The notes under the pieces are model-generated. The model saw nothing but the letters and a program-made list of their open reading frames with translations, did no database searches and had not been told where the DNA came from. Positions 51,910-59,533 of a stretch of 64,000 bases of DNA are shown in pieces (position 1 is the first letter of the stretch; the number at the start of each line of letters is the position of its first letter). The stretch is from JANLQX01 sp031418775 (lineage in GTDB: Bacteria > Actinomycetota > Acidimicrobiia > Acidimicrobiales > JANYDT01): the NCBI GenBank assembly GCA_031418775.1, contig JANOJN010000219.1, positions 13,792-77,791 on the forward strand, read 5' to 3'. The translations under genes were made by a program, and so were the position numbers.

Positions 51910-52335
51910 TCAGTCGGCGGTGATGGCCTTGATACGCGCTGCGACGGCCTCTGCCGCGGCACGGGCCTCCGGATCCGGCGTGCCCACCTGGGCCTGAAGG
52001 GCGAGCAGCTTCCCGAGATCGCCCTGCACGCGTATGCGGCCGCCCATGAATGCCGACATCGCTGCGGCCGGGTCCTGGTCCACGAGCAGCGCCCGAACCG
52101 TCACGTAATCCGCACTCACCGTGACCTCGGGGTTTTCTAGGTGTCCCTCGTCGAGATCGAGCTTCCCGGAGCTGGAATCGACGTGGGCGTGCATCGTCGC
52201 CTCGCCGAACGGGACATCGGTGACGATGAGGTTCATCAGCAATGGCGGCGCCGCCGGAGCGTTCGCGCTGAACTCTTCTCTGATCTTTCGGGCTTCGCCG
52301 ATCCATCGATCGGACAGGAACGGAAAACGGGCCAC
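51910..52335 (-). CDS. SCP2 sterol-binding domain protein
   Basis: A 141-residue single-domain SCP2-like protein that could bind lipids or acyl-CoA. It begins MARFPFLSDRWIGEARKI; the fold is seen as PPLLMNLIVTDVPFGEATMH, LENPEVTVSADYVTVRALLV and the typical AMSAFMGGRIRVQGDLGKLL. Length is normal. It lies upstream of the LuxR-type gene on the same strand, 70 bases apart, without a clear functional link. Confidence 0.88.
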   Translation of the reverse strand: MARFPFLSDRWIGEARKIREEFSANAPAAPPLLMNLIVTDVPFGEATMHAHVDSSSGKLDLDEGHLENPEVTVSADYVTVRALLVDQDPAAAMSAFMGGRIRVQGDLGKLLALQAQVGTPDPEARAAAEAVAARIKAITAD

Positions 52336-52398
52336 GAGCTTCGAGGTTAGGCCCGTTCGCGCCGAATCAGTTGGCGCCCGGCGCTACGATCCGCAGCC

Positions 52399-53163
52399 GT
52401 GACGAACGAACCGACCGCGATGTTCAGCAAAGAGCCATGGTCCTGCACCGGCACGAACGGATGTGGCGTCTTAGTGCTGCACGGTTTCACCGGGAACCCC
52501 AGCTCGATGCGAGGGTTGGCCGAGGTCTTCGGCAACGCCGGCTTCTCGGTCGAGTTGCCTCTCCTTCCCGGACACGGCTCCACGACCGAGGATCTGATCC
52601 CGACCCGGTGGTCCGACTGGCTGGGCGCGGCGTTGGCCTCCTACGACGACCTCGCGGCGCGGGTCGAGAAGGTGGTCGTTGCCGGCCTGTCGATGGGCGG
52701 AACGCTCACCGCGGCGATCGGTCTCGATCGTCCCGCGACGGCCGGCCTGATCCTGATCAACGCGGCTGTCGAGCCGATGCCGTCGGAGGTGCGCGACATC
52801 CTCCGGCAGATGGCCGAGACCTCCGAGACGATGGACGCGATCGGCGACGACATCGCCAAGCCGGGCGTCACCGAAGGCGGCAACGATGCCACGCCCCTCC
52901 AGGCGCTTCTGTCGATGGTCGACGCGGGTGACATGTTGACGCCTCGACTCGGCGAGTTGGCCATGCCCTGCCTGCTGCTCACCTCCCCCCAGGATCACAC
53001 GGTGGCGCCGTCGGCGTCGGACTACTTCGCCGCGCACGTCACGACCAGTGTCGAACGGGTGAGCCTCGAGCAGAGCTTCCACGTTGCCACCCTCGACTAC
53101 GACGCTCCACTCGTCGAGGAGTCTTCGCTCGCCTTCGCCAAGCGGGTCTGCGGTCTGAGCTGA
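52399..53163 (+). CDS. Alpha/beta hydrolase (carboxylesterase Est30-like)
   Basis: A 254-residue esterase or monoacylglycerol-lipase-like enzyme. The oxyanion motif is LVLHGFTGNPSSMRG, the nucleophile is in VVVAGLSMGGTLTAA, the Asp in LLLTSPQDHTV and the His in LEQSFHVATLDYD. These positions match the Geobacillus Est30 family. The ATG at 52399 gives a short N-terminus. It lies 73 bases ahead of gatC on the same strand; co-transcription is possible but no functional relation is known. Confidence 0.88.
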   Translation: MTNEPTAMFSKEPWSCTGTNGCGVLVLHGFTGNPSSMRGLAEVFGNAGFSVELPLLPGHGSTTEDLIPTRWSDWLGAALASYDDLAARVEKVVVAGLSMGGTLTAAIGLDRPATAGLILINAAVEPMPSEVRDILRQMAETSETMDAIGDDIAKPGVTEGGNDATPLQALLSMVDAGDMLTPRLGELAMPCLLLTSPQDHTVAPSASDYFAAHVTTSVERVSLEQSFHVATLDYDAPLVEESSLAFAKRVCGLS

Positions 53164-53236
53164 CCTTTCCCAAGCGCGGGTGCCCTCCCGTCATTCGGGG
53201 GACGGGCCGTCCGGCGGGCCCGTAGATTGGTCGGCT

Positions 53237-53548
53237 ATGTCTGAACCTGCTGCCCGCGGATTGACGCGCAACGACGTCGTACACGTCGCCAAGCTCGCCC
53301 GCCTGGCCCTCACCGACGCCGAGATCGACCTTTACACGGCGGACCTCGCCGGCATTCTCGGCCATGCCGAGGACGTGGCGTCGCTCGACACCGCCGGAAC
53401 CCCGCCGACCGCGCACCCGCTTCCGCTCGTCAACGTCTTCCGGCCCGACGTGGTCAGACCCTCGCTCGACCGCGATGAGGTGTTGGCCTGCGCCCCTTCG
53501 GCGGATCACTACCAGTTCCGGGTGCCGAGCATTCTCGGGAACGCGTGA
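53237..53548 (+). CDS. gatC: Asp/Glu-tRNA(Asn/Gln) amidotransferase subunit C
   Basis: A 103-residue GatC, which clamps GatA and GatB. Family features are LTRNDVVHVAKLARLALTDA, then GHAEDVASLDTAG and the end DHYQFRVPSILGN. The ATG at 53237 was chosen since the family starts close to it. The stop overlaps the gatA start codon, giving tight coupling in the order gatC-gatA-gatB. Confidence 0.96.
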   Translation: MSEPAARGLTRNDVVHVAKLARLALTDAEIDLYTADLAGILGHAEDVASLDTAGTPPTAHPLPLVNVFRPDVVRPSLDRDEVLACAPSADHYQFRVPSILGNA

Positions 53549-55026
53549 TGGGGGCCTCACGTGCGGTCGACGTCCGCTCGGGATCGTCGGACAGTGCCGC
53601 CTCGATTGCTGATGATGTCCGGTCCGGTCGGCGCACGGCGAGAGCGATCCTGGATATCCACCGCGGACGGATCGACGCTGCGGAAGCCGAAGTCCACGCG
53701 TTCAATCTGGTGCTGCAAGGGGAGGCCGACGAAGCGGCGGCCCGCGTCGACGAGGCGGTCGCCGCCGGTCGGGATCCGGGTCCGCTCGCCGGCGTGCCGG
53801 TTGCGTTGAAGGACAACATGTGCACACGTGGTCTGGCGACCACGTGCTCTTCGAGGATCCTCGAGGGCTGGCGGCCGCCGTACGACGCGACGGTGGTGAC
53901 CCGCCTGGCGGCCGCCGGGGCGGTAATCGTCGGTAAGGCGAACCTCGACGAGTTCGCCATGGGTTCCTCCACGGAGAACTCGGCGTTCGGGCCGACCCGC
54001 AATCCGCACGATCTCGACCGTGTACCCGGGGGTTCCTCGGGTGGCTCGGCAGCTGCTGTGGCCGCCGGGTTCGCCGCGGTGTCGCTGGGGTCGGACACCG
54101 GCGGGTCGATCCGTCAGCCGGCGTCACTGTGCGGCCTGGTCGGTGTGAAACCGACCTACGGCGCGGTGAGCCGTTACGGGCTGATCGCGTTCGCGTCGTC
54201 ACTCGACCAGATCGGTCCGTTCGCCCACACCGTCGAGGATGCCGCGCTCGTCCTCGAGGTGATCGCCGGGCACGATCCCATGGACTCCACGTCGATCGAG
54301 TCTCCTGCGCCGTCATTGTTGAACGCGGTCCGGCAGGGGCGCAGTGACGGCGTCGATGGGCTTCGAATCGGCATCATCACGGAGCTCTCCGGGGAAGGCA
54401 TCAGTGCAGATGTGCTGGCGCGCGTCGACGTTGCCGCGGCGCGCCTTCGCGACGCCGGTGCCACGGTCGATCACGTGAGCGTGCCGTCGACCGTGCTCGG
54501 TCTTTCGGCGTATTACCTGATCGCGCCGGCCGAAGCCTCGTCGAATCTGGCCCGCTTCGACGGAGTTCGGTTCGGTTTGCGCGTCGTCCCCGAGGGATCG
54601 GTCAACGTACAGGACATGATGGCAGCGACCCGTGCTGCCGGCTTCGGCGCTGAGGTGAAGCGGCGCATCATGCTCGGAACCTACGCGCTGTCCGCGGGAT
54701 ACTACGACGCCTACTACGGGCAGGCGCAGAAGGTTCGTACACTTATCATCAACGATTTTCAACGCGCCTATCAATCGTTCGACGTGCTTCTCACGCCAAC
54801 CTCGCCCACAACCGCATTCGCGTTCGGAGCGAAGACGGCTGACCCGATGACCATGTACATCAACGACGTCTGCACGATCCCGTCCAACCTCTCCGGCGAC
54901 CCGGCCATCAGCGTGCCCTGTGGAGTCGGCGACGACGGCCTACCGGTCGGTGTCCAGCTGCTCGGTCCGGCGCTGTCCGAGGCTCTGCTCTTCCGCTGTG
55001 CCGCCGTGATCGAGAAGGGGAACTGA
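53548..55026 (+). CDS. gatA: Asp/Glu-tRNA(Asn/Gln) amidotransferase subunit A
   Basis: A 492-residue amidase subunit that releases ammonia from glutamine to transamidate Glu-tRNA(Gln) or Asp-tRNA(Asn). The catalytic Lys is in GVPVALKDNMCTRG, and the Ser-cisSer pair in VPGGSSGGSAAAVAAG and LGSDTGGSIRQPASLCG. ATG at 53548 directly overlaps the gatC stop; GTG at 53545 is an alternative. A short duplication of its 3' end produces a micro-ORF before gatB. Confidence 0.96.
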   Translation: MGASRAVDVRSGSSDSAASIADDVRSGRRTARAILDIHRGRIDAAEAEVHAFNLVLQGEADEAAARVDEAVAAGRDPGPLAGVPVALKDNMCTRGLATTCSSRILEGWRPPYDATVVTRLAAAGAVIVGKANLDEFAMGSSTENSAFGPTRNPHDLDRVPGGSSGGSAAAVAAGFAAVSLGSDTGGSIRQPASLCGLVGVKPTYGAVSRYGLIAFASSLDQIGPFAHTVEDAALVLEVIAGHDPMDSTSIESPAPSLLNAVRQGRSDGVDGLRIGIITELSGEGISADVLARVDVAAARLRDAGATVDHVSVPSTVLGLSAYYLIAPAEASSNLARFDGVRFGLRVVPEGSVNVQDMMAATRAAGFGAEVKRRIMLGTYALSAGYYDAYYGQAQKVRTLIINDFQRAYQSFDVLLTPTSPTTAFAFGAKTADPMTMYINDVCTIPSNLSGDPAISVPCGVGDDGLPVGVQLLGPALSEALLFRCAAVIEKGN

Positions 55027-55086
55027 GATGGCTGTTTCCGCCATCAAGTGCGCCGCCAAGAGAACTGCGAAGGGAAACTGAGATGG
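55014..55086 (+). repeat. Tandem duplication at the gatA-gatB junction
   Basis: GAAGGGGAACTGAGATGG at 55014-55031 recurs with one change as GAAGGGAAACTGAGATGG at 55069-55086, offset 55 bases. Similarity extends upstream into the last codons of gatA (Cys-Ala-Ala ... Lys-Gly-Asn-stop in both copies). Each copy carries the same ribosome-binding site and ATG. Confidence 0.85.
55028..55081 (+). CDS. 17-residue micro-ORF between gatA and gatB
   Basis: The duplicated junction encodes MAVSAIKCAAKRTAKGN then TGA. AAGGGG stands seven bases before its ATG, the same context that precedes gatB at 55083. The ATG lies one base after the gatA stop and the micro-ORF stop lies one base before the gatB ATG, so ribosomes could pass from gatA through it to gatB. 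Translation and function are unproven; the peptide is basic. Confidence 0.45.
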   Translation: MAVSAIKCAAKRTAKGN

Positions 55087-56537
55087 TGATCAAAGCGGGC
55101 TGGGGGATCGTGATCGGTCTCGAGGTGCATGCCGAGCTGGCCACGGCCACGAAGCTCTTCTGCGGATGCGCGAATGCGTTCGGCTCAGAGCCCAACACCA
55201 ATGTGTGCCCGATTTGCCTCGGCCTTCCAGGCTCACTCCCGGTGCTCAACGAGCAGGCGGTCGAGTATGCGATGCGCATCGGCACCGCGCTGCACTGCGA
55301 GATCCGCCGGTCGGTGTTCAGCCGCAAGAACTACTTCTACCCGGACATGCCGAAGGACTATCAGGTCACGCAGTACGACCTGCCGCTCAACAGCGACGGG
55401 TATCTCGACCTCCCGAACGGGAAGCGGATCTCGATAGTACGCGCGCACATGGAAGAGGACACCGGCAAGTCGACGCACATCGGCGGAACGGGGCGCATCC
55501 AGGGTTCGGACGGCTCCCTCGTCGACTACAACCGTTCCGGTGTGCCGCTCGTCGAGATCGTCTCAGGCCCGGATCTCACCTCGGCCGAAGATGCAAAGGC
55601 CTACGTCGCGGAAATGCGGTCGATCCTCGTGGCGACCGGCGGCTCTGACGGGAAGATGGAGGAGGGTTCGATGCGAGTCGATGCCAACGTCAGCGTGCGT
55701 CGCCCGGGCGAACCGCTGGGCACACGATGCGAGATCAAGAACCTGAACTCGCTGCGTTCGCTCATCCGCGCCATCGACTACGAAGCCAACCGACAGATCG
55801 ACATGCTCGAGGCCGGCGAACGTGTCACCCAGGAGACGCGTCACTGGAGCGAGGACGAAGGCCGCACATCGTCGATGCGTTCGAAGGAGGAGGCGATGGA
55901 CTACCGCTACTTCCCCGAACCCGACCTCGTCCCGCTCGATCCTTCGCCCGAATGGGTGGCCCGGGTCGTCGCCGGCCTTCCGGCGATGCCGCATGACCGT
56001 CGGCGCCTGCTGGCGGCCGCGACCGGCTGGAGCGCGGACGATAGCGATGGCGGCATGGCTCCGAACAACGACGCCATTCTCACGGTCGTCGAACAGGATC
56101 TGGATGCCCTGGTCCTCGCTGCTGTGGCTTCGGGGGCCGATGCCCGCCGGGCGGTCAACCGGGCCGCCAACGAGCTCTCCGGATCTTCTCGGGCCGGCCA
56201 GCTCGACCCGGCCGCCTTCGCGACCGTGCTTCGTCTCGAGGACGACGGCAAGCTCACGGCCACCCAGGCCAAGGCCGTGATCGGTGAGCTCCTCGAGCAC
56301 GGTGGCGATCCTGCGGCGATCGTTGCCGCGAAAGGCTACGAAACACTGGATACGTCCGTGCTTGAGGGTCTCGTCGACGAGCTGATCACCGCACACCCGG
56401 CGGAGTTCGAACGGCTCCGAGGTGGCGATCCCAAGGTCGGAGGCTTCTTTGTCGGCGCAGCAATGAAGCGGTCCGGTGGCAAAGCCGACGGGAAAGCGGT
56501 GACCGCACTGCTCCGGGCGAAGGCCGGCCTCTCGTAA
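55083..56537 (+). CDS. gatB: Asp/Glu-tRNA(Asn/Gln) amidotransferase subunit B
   Basis: A 484-residue GatB, the tRNA-binding and kinase-like subunit. Signature parts are IGLEVHAELATATKLFCGC with a zinc-type CGC...CPICLG pair, RKNYFYPDMPKDYQVTQYD, EEDTGKSTHIGG and LVDYNRSGVPLVEIVS. The C-terminal YqeY-like tail ends PKVGGFFVGAAMKRSGGKAD. The ATG at 55083 follows AAGGGA at seven bases. Confidence 0.97.
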   Translation: MVIKAGWGIVIGLEVHAELATATKLFCGCANAFGSEPNTNVCPICLGLPGSLPVLNEQAVEYAMRIGTALHCEIRRSVFSRKNYFYPDMPKDYQVTQYDLPLNSDGYLDLPNGKRISIVRAHMEEDTGKSTHIGGTGRIQGSDGSLVDYNRSGVPLVEIVSGPDLTSAEDAKAYVAEMRSILVATGGSDGKMEEGSMRVDANVSVRRPGEPLGTRCEIKNLNSLRSLIRAIDYEANRQIDMLEAGERVTQETRHWSEDEGRTSSMRSKEEAMDYRYFPEPDLVPLDPSPEWVARVVAGLPAMPHDRRRLLAAATGWSADDSDGGMAPNNDAILTVVEQDLDALVLAAVASGADARRAVNRAANELSGSSRAGQLDPAAFATVLRLEDDGKLTATQAKAVIGELLEHGGDPAAIVAAKGYETLDTSVLEGLVDELITAHPAEFERLRGGDPKVGGFFVGAAMKRSGGKADGKAVTALLRAKAGLS

Positions 56538-56549
56538 CCCCTCGCGGCA

Positions 56550-57092
56550 CTACGCCGAGAGCGTCGGTTCCGAAGGGAATCGAAGCGTCAGGCACTCGGG
56601 GTCCCTCGTCGCCGTCGGTGCGGCGTACTCCCGTCGAGGGTCACCCACCGTACGTTGCGCACTGTCGACGCTCAGCTCACCGGCTGGGGTTTCCGAGGCC
56701 CGGTAGCGGGTGAGACCTCGCGGCGCGGGGCCCCGGTCCACGTTCCCCGTGGGGTCGAACACCGAGGAGCACTGTGGACACACGAAGCGGCTGGTCGACG
56801 GACACCACCCGACTCGCCGCTGATCGTTCGGACACGACGGATCGAGAACGACGAGCGCCCCGCCCGCGCTCACCACGGCCTCGCGGGGAACGGCGCGGCC
56901 GTCGGGAACGCCGATGACGTAGGCGCCCGGATCCGCAGCCCAGAGCGGGGCGCCGGGCGTTGTCTCGTCACCGAGGAACGCCAACGCGGAACCCTGACGT
57001 GCCTTGCGCTCCGCACACCCGGCGAAGCCGAGGGTCAGGCCGGCGAGCGCGAGCGTGAGGAACGACCGACGGGCGAGCGTTGCGTTGGTCAC
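56550..57092 (-). CDS. Tat lipoprotein with altered Rieske-like domain
   Basis: A 180-residue exported protein. The start carries a twin-arginine signal (RRSFLTLALAG) and a lipobox ending FAGC with Cys26 as the lipidation site. Residues 75-131 follow the Rieske pattern in order: a first Cys box SCPND, then FVCPQCSSVFDPTGNVDRGP and APRGLTRY. Both histidine ligands are replaced: C-x-H reads Cys87-Pro-Asn89, and C-x2-H reads Cys105-Pro-Gln-Cys108. An additional Cys97 is present. It could bind a four-cysteine metal or Fe-S centre, or none. The last 45 residues are of unknown fold. It converges on gatB with 12 bases between. Confidence 0.7.
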   Translation of the reverse strand: MTNATLARRSFLTLALAGLTLGFAGCAERKARQGSALAFLGDETTPGAPLWAADPGAYVIGVPDGRAVPREAVVSAGGALVVLDPSCPNDQRRVGWCPSTSRFVCPQCSSVFDPTGNVDRGPAPRGLTRYRASETPAGELSVDSAQRTVGDPRREYAAPTATRDPECLTLRFPSEPTLSA

Positions 57093-57177
57093 GGTCGAAG
57101 AGTCTGGCCGACACCCCCGTGTTCGTTCGCGACGAGTCCGCGCGTGAACGCGGCGGGGGCATCTCGCCGCGACGAGA

Positions 57178-57960
57178 TCAGAAGGCGACCCGCCGGGTGA
57201 AGCCGCCGTCGACGACGACGTTCTCGCCGGTGACCCAGCTCGCCGCCGGGCTCGACAGGAACGCGATCACGTTCGCCACCTCCTCAGGGGTGCCGAGCCG
57301 ACCGCTCGGATGATGGGCACGGTTCTCCTCGTAGTACGCCGGGATCCGCTGCTGGATCATTCCCCAGCTTCCGTCGTCGATGTGGATCGGACCGGGCGAG
57401 ACCGCGTTTGCTCGAATACCAACGGGCGCGAGTTCGATGGCCAACTGACTCACCCAGTTGACGAGCGCCGCCTTGAGCGCGCCGTAGCCGCGACTGCCTC
57501 CGGGGAAGCCGTGGTACTCGACGGCGGTGATCGTGGCGATCTGTAGGAACGAGCCGCCGCCCGCCGCCTCGAGGAACGGCATGGCGGCATCGAGCAGTTC
57601 GACCGAGCCGAGCACGTCGACCTCGAAGATCTTGCGCCACTTGTCGACGGTGTCGGGCGGCCCGCCGAGGGCAGACGCGTTGGACACCACGATGTCGATC
57701 CCTCCAAGGTGCTCGGCCGCATCGTTCACCCAGCTGCGCAGGGCGGCGTGATCGGTCACGTCGACCGCCCGACCCCACAGGACGGCTCCTTCGGCGGCGT
57801 CGGCGCGGAGGGCCTCGATGCGCGCCTCGATGCCCGCTTCGTTCCTGGCACAGATCGCCACGGAGGCGCCCTCCTGGACGAACCGGTGCGCCGCAGATCG
57901 TCCGATGCCGCGGCTTGCGCCGGTGATCAGAACACGTTTTCCGGCCAGTCCGAGATCCAT
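57178..57960 (-). CDS. SDR family oxidoreductase
   Basis: A 260-residue short-chain dehydrogenase/reductase. The nucleotide motif TGASRGIG is at 13-20, NAS in VVSNASALGG marks the central strand, and the catalytic Tyr-x3-Lys is in RGYGALKAALVNW. The C-terminal VTGENVVVDGGFT is typical of classical SDRs. The ATG at 57960 fits the family start. Substrate and cofactor choice (NAD or NADP) are unknown. Confidence 0.93.
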   Translation of the reverse strand: MDLGLAGKRVLITGASRGIGRSAAHRFVQEGASVAICARNEAGIEARIEALRADAAEGAVLWGRAVDVTDHAALRSWVNDAAEHLGGIDIVVSNASALGGPPDTVDKWRKIFEVDVLGSVELLDAAMPFLEAAGGGSFLQIATITAVEYHGFPGGSRGYGALKAALVNWVSQLAIELAPVGIRANAVSPGPIHIDDGSWGMIQQRIPAYYEENRAHHPSGRLGTPEEVANVIAFLSSPAASWVTGENVVVDGGFTRRVAF

Positions 57961-58063
57961 GTCCAACTCTCGCCGCGCCGTGGACCCGCCGCAACTGCGC
58001 ATCGCATTCCGTGGCAGAGATGTGAACGCTTCTCATCCGCGATTGCGGCCAGACTGGTCGCCC

Positions 58064-58891
58064 ATGGCTACGTGCTACCGCCACCCGAACGTCGAGACGT
58101 TCCGGATCTGCTCACGATGCGAGAAGCCCACCTGCTCGGACTGCCTTCGCGAAGCGCCGGTCGGTTTCCAGTGCGTGGAGTGCCTCCGCAAGGCCACACC
58201 GAGCGCCGCAGCGCGGGTGCAGCGCAATGTCCGGGCGAACAAGAACCTCGCGCTGGCCTCGTTCCCGGTGACCAAGGCGCTCATCGCCCTGAACGCCGTT
58301 GTGTTCGTGCTTGGACAGGCCGGGTCGGAATGGGCCCAGCCGCGTCGACTCGGTCTTGCTGCCGCGCTGGTCAGCCCGGGTGGCGAGTACTACCGCCTCG
58401 TCACGGCTGGTTTCCTCCACTACGGGTTCCTGCACATCGCCTTCAACATGTACGCGCTGTGGGGCCTGGGCCAGGCGCTCGAGGCGCGTCTCGGCCCGAA
58501 GCGATTCCTCGCGCTCTATGTCGTTGCGCTCCTCGGCGGTAGCGCCGGTGCCTTGCTCCTCGAGCCCAACAGTCTGGTAGGAGGGGCGTCCGGCGCAGTG
58601 TTCGGCTTGTTCGGTGCCCTCGCGGTCGCGCTTCGAGCCCGCGGGGTGTCGATCATGAAGACGCCGCTCGGGCCGACCCTGCTGCTCAACTTCTTCCTCA
58701 CGTTCGCCATCCCCGGTATCTCCAAGGGAGGCCACGTCGGTGGTTTCGTCCTCGGCGTGATCGCCGGTTACATCACCCTTCGGCCGAACAAGCGCGGCAA
58801 CACCGAGTATCAGGACCTCGGTGCGCTGCTGGCGCTCGGACTCGCAGTCGTCGGTTGTGCGCTCCTCTTCGCCCAGCGCAGCGGTTTCTGA
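58064..58891 (+). CDS. Rhomboid intramembrane serine protease with N-terminal zinc-finger-like domain
   Basis: A 275-residue rhomboid. The first 40 residues hold a B-box-like Cys/His set (Cys4, His7, Cys16, Cys19, Cys24, Cys27, Cys37, Cys40). Six or seven membrane helices follow. The catalytic Ser176 is in GGASGAVFGLFG and the His224 in KGGHVGGFVLG; the HIAFN motif (His124, Asn128) fits the oxyanion region. This layout is common in actinobacterial rhomboids. The ATG at 58064 starts exactly at the finger. Confidence 0.93.
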   Translation: MATCYRHPNVETFRICSRCEKPTCSDCLREAPVGFQCVECLRKATPSAAARVQRNVRANKNLALASFPVTKALIALNAVVFVLGQAGSEWAQPRRLGLAAALVSPGGEYYRLVTAGFLHYGFLHIAFNMYALWGLGQALEARLGPKRFLALYVVALLGGSAGALLLEPNSLVGGASGAVFGLFGALAVALRARGVSIMKTPLGPTLLLNFFLTFAIPGISKGGHVGGFVLGVIAGYITLRPNKRGNTEYQDLGALLALGLAVVGCALLFAQRSGF

Positions 58892-58946
58892 CGAATGTGA
58901 CGCCGGTTTCGCCGCCGTTGTTCTCGTCGCCGAACGTGGTGTTCCG

Positions 58947-59528
58947 ATGATCGACACCAAGCTGAAGCGCTCGCTGGGCCAGATGATCCATGGCATTCAG
59001 GTCGTCGGTGCTTCGCATGACGGGATTGCCCGCTGTTACACCTCGCACTGGGTCATGCAGGTGAGCTTCGAGGAGCCGATCGTCCTGGCGAGCGTTTCGC
59101 CCAAGCACGACACGTATCCGCTTCTGGTGGCCAGCGGCCGGTTCAGTGTCTCGATGCTGGCCGCCGACCAGGTCGCCGAAGGGCAGTACTTCAGCTATCC
59201 GGGCCGGAGGTTCCATCTCATGGCGGAAGAGTTCGTCGAGGACTGGGACGGTCTCCCGATCGTCCCGAACGCAATCGCCCACCTGCGCTGCGAGGTCGAG
59301 CAGCGACTCACCGTGCTCGGCGACCATGAGCTCTTCCTCGCCCGCGTCACGGCGACGAAAGAGGGCCGTCTGAAGGATCCGCCGCTCCTGTACTCGTCGA
59401 GGCTCGGTTGGCGACGCACCGGAGATCCGGCCCGCGAGCCGGGTGTGAGCATCCGCGACGCACTCCTCGAACGACTTCGGGCATCGGGTCTCGGCGGCGA
59501 CGACACCGACTCGCCCGAGGACGAGTAG
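58947..59528 (+). CDS. Flavin reductase family protein
   Basis: A 193-residue split-barrel flavoprotein of the flavin reductase-like family. Family features are SLGQMIHGIQVVGASHDG, the FMN-binding stretch SHWVMQVSFEEPIVLASVSP, GRFSVSMLAADQ and HLRCEVEQRLTVLGDHELFL. It may supply reduced flavin to a monooxygenase or act on its own substrate. The ATG at 58947 is preferred; the earlier frame overlaps the rhomboid gene. Confidence 0.85.
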   Translation: MIDTKLKRSLGQMIHGIQVVGASHDGIARCYTSHWVMQVSFEEPIVLASVSPKHDTYPLLVASGRFSVSMLAADQVAEGQYFSYPGRRFHLMAEEFVEDWDGLPIVPNAIAHLRCEVEQRLTVLGDHELFLARVTATKEGRLKDPPLLYSSRLGWRRTGDPAREPGVSIRDALLERLRASGLGGDDTDSPEDE

Positions 59529-59533
59529 CGGGC

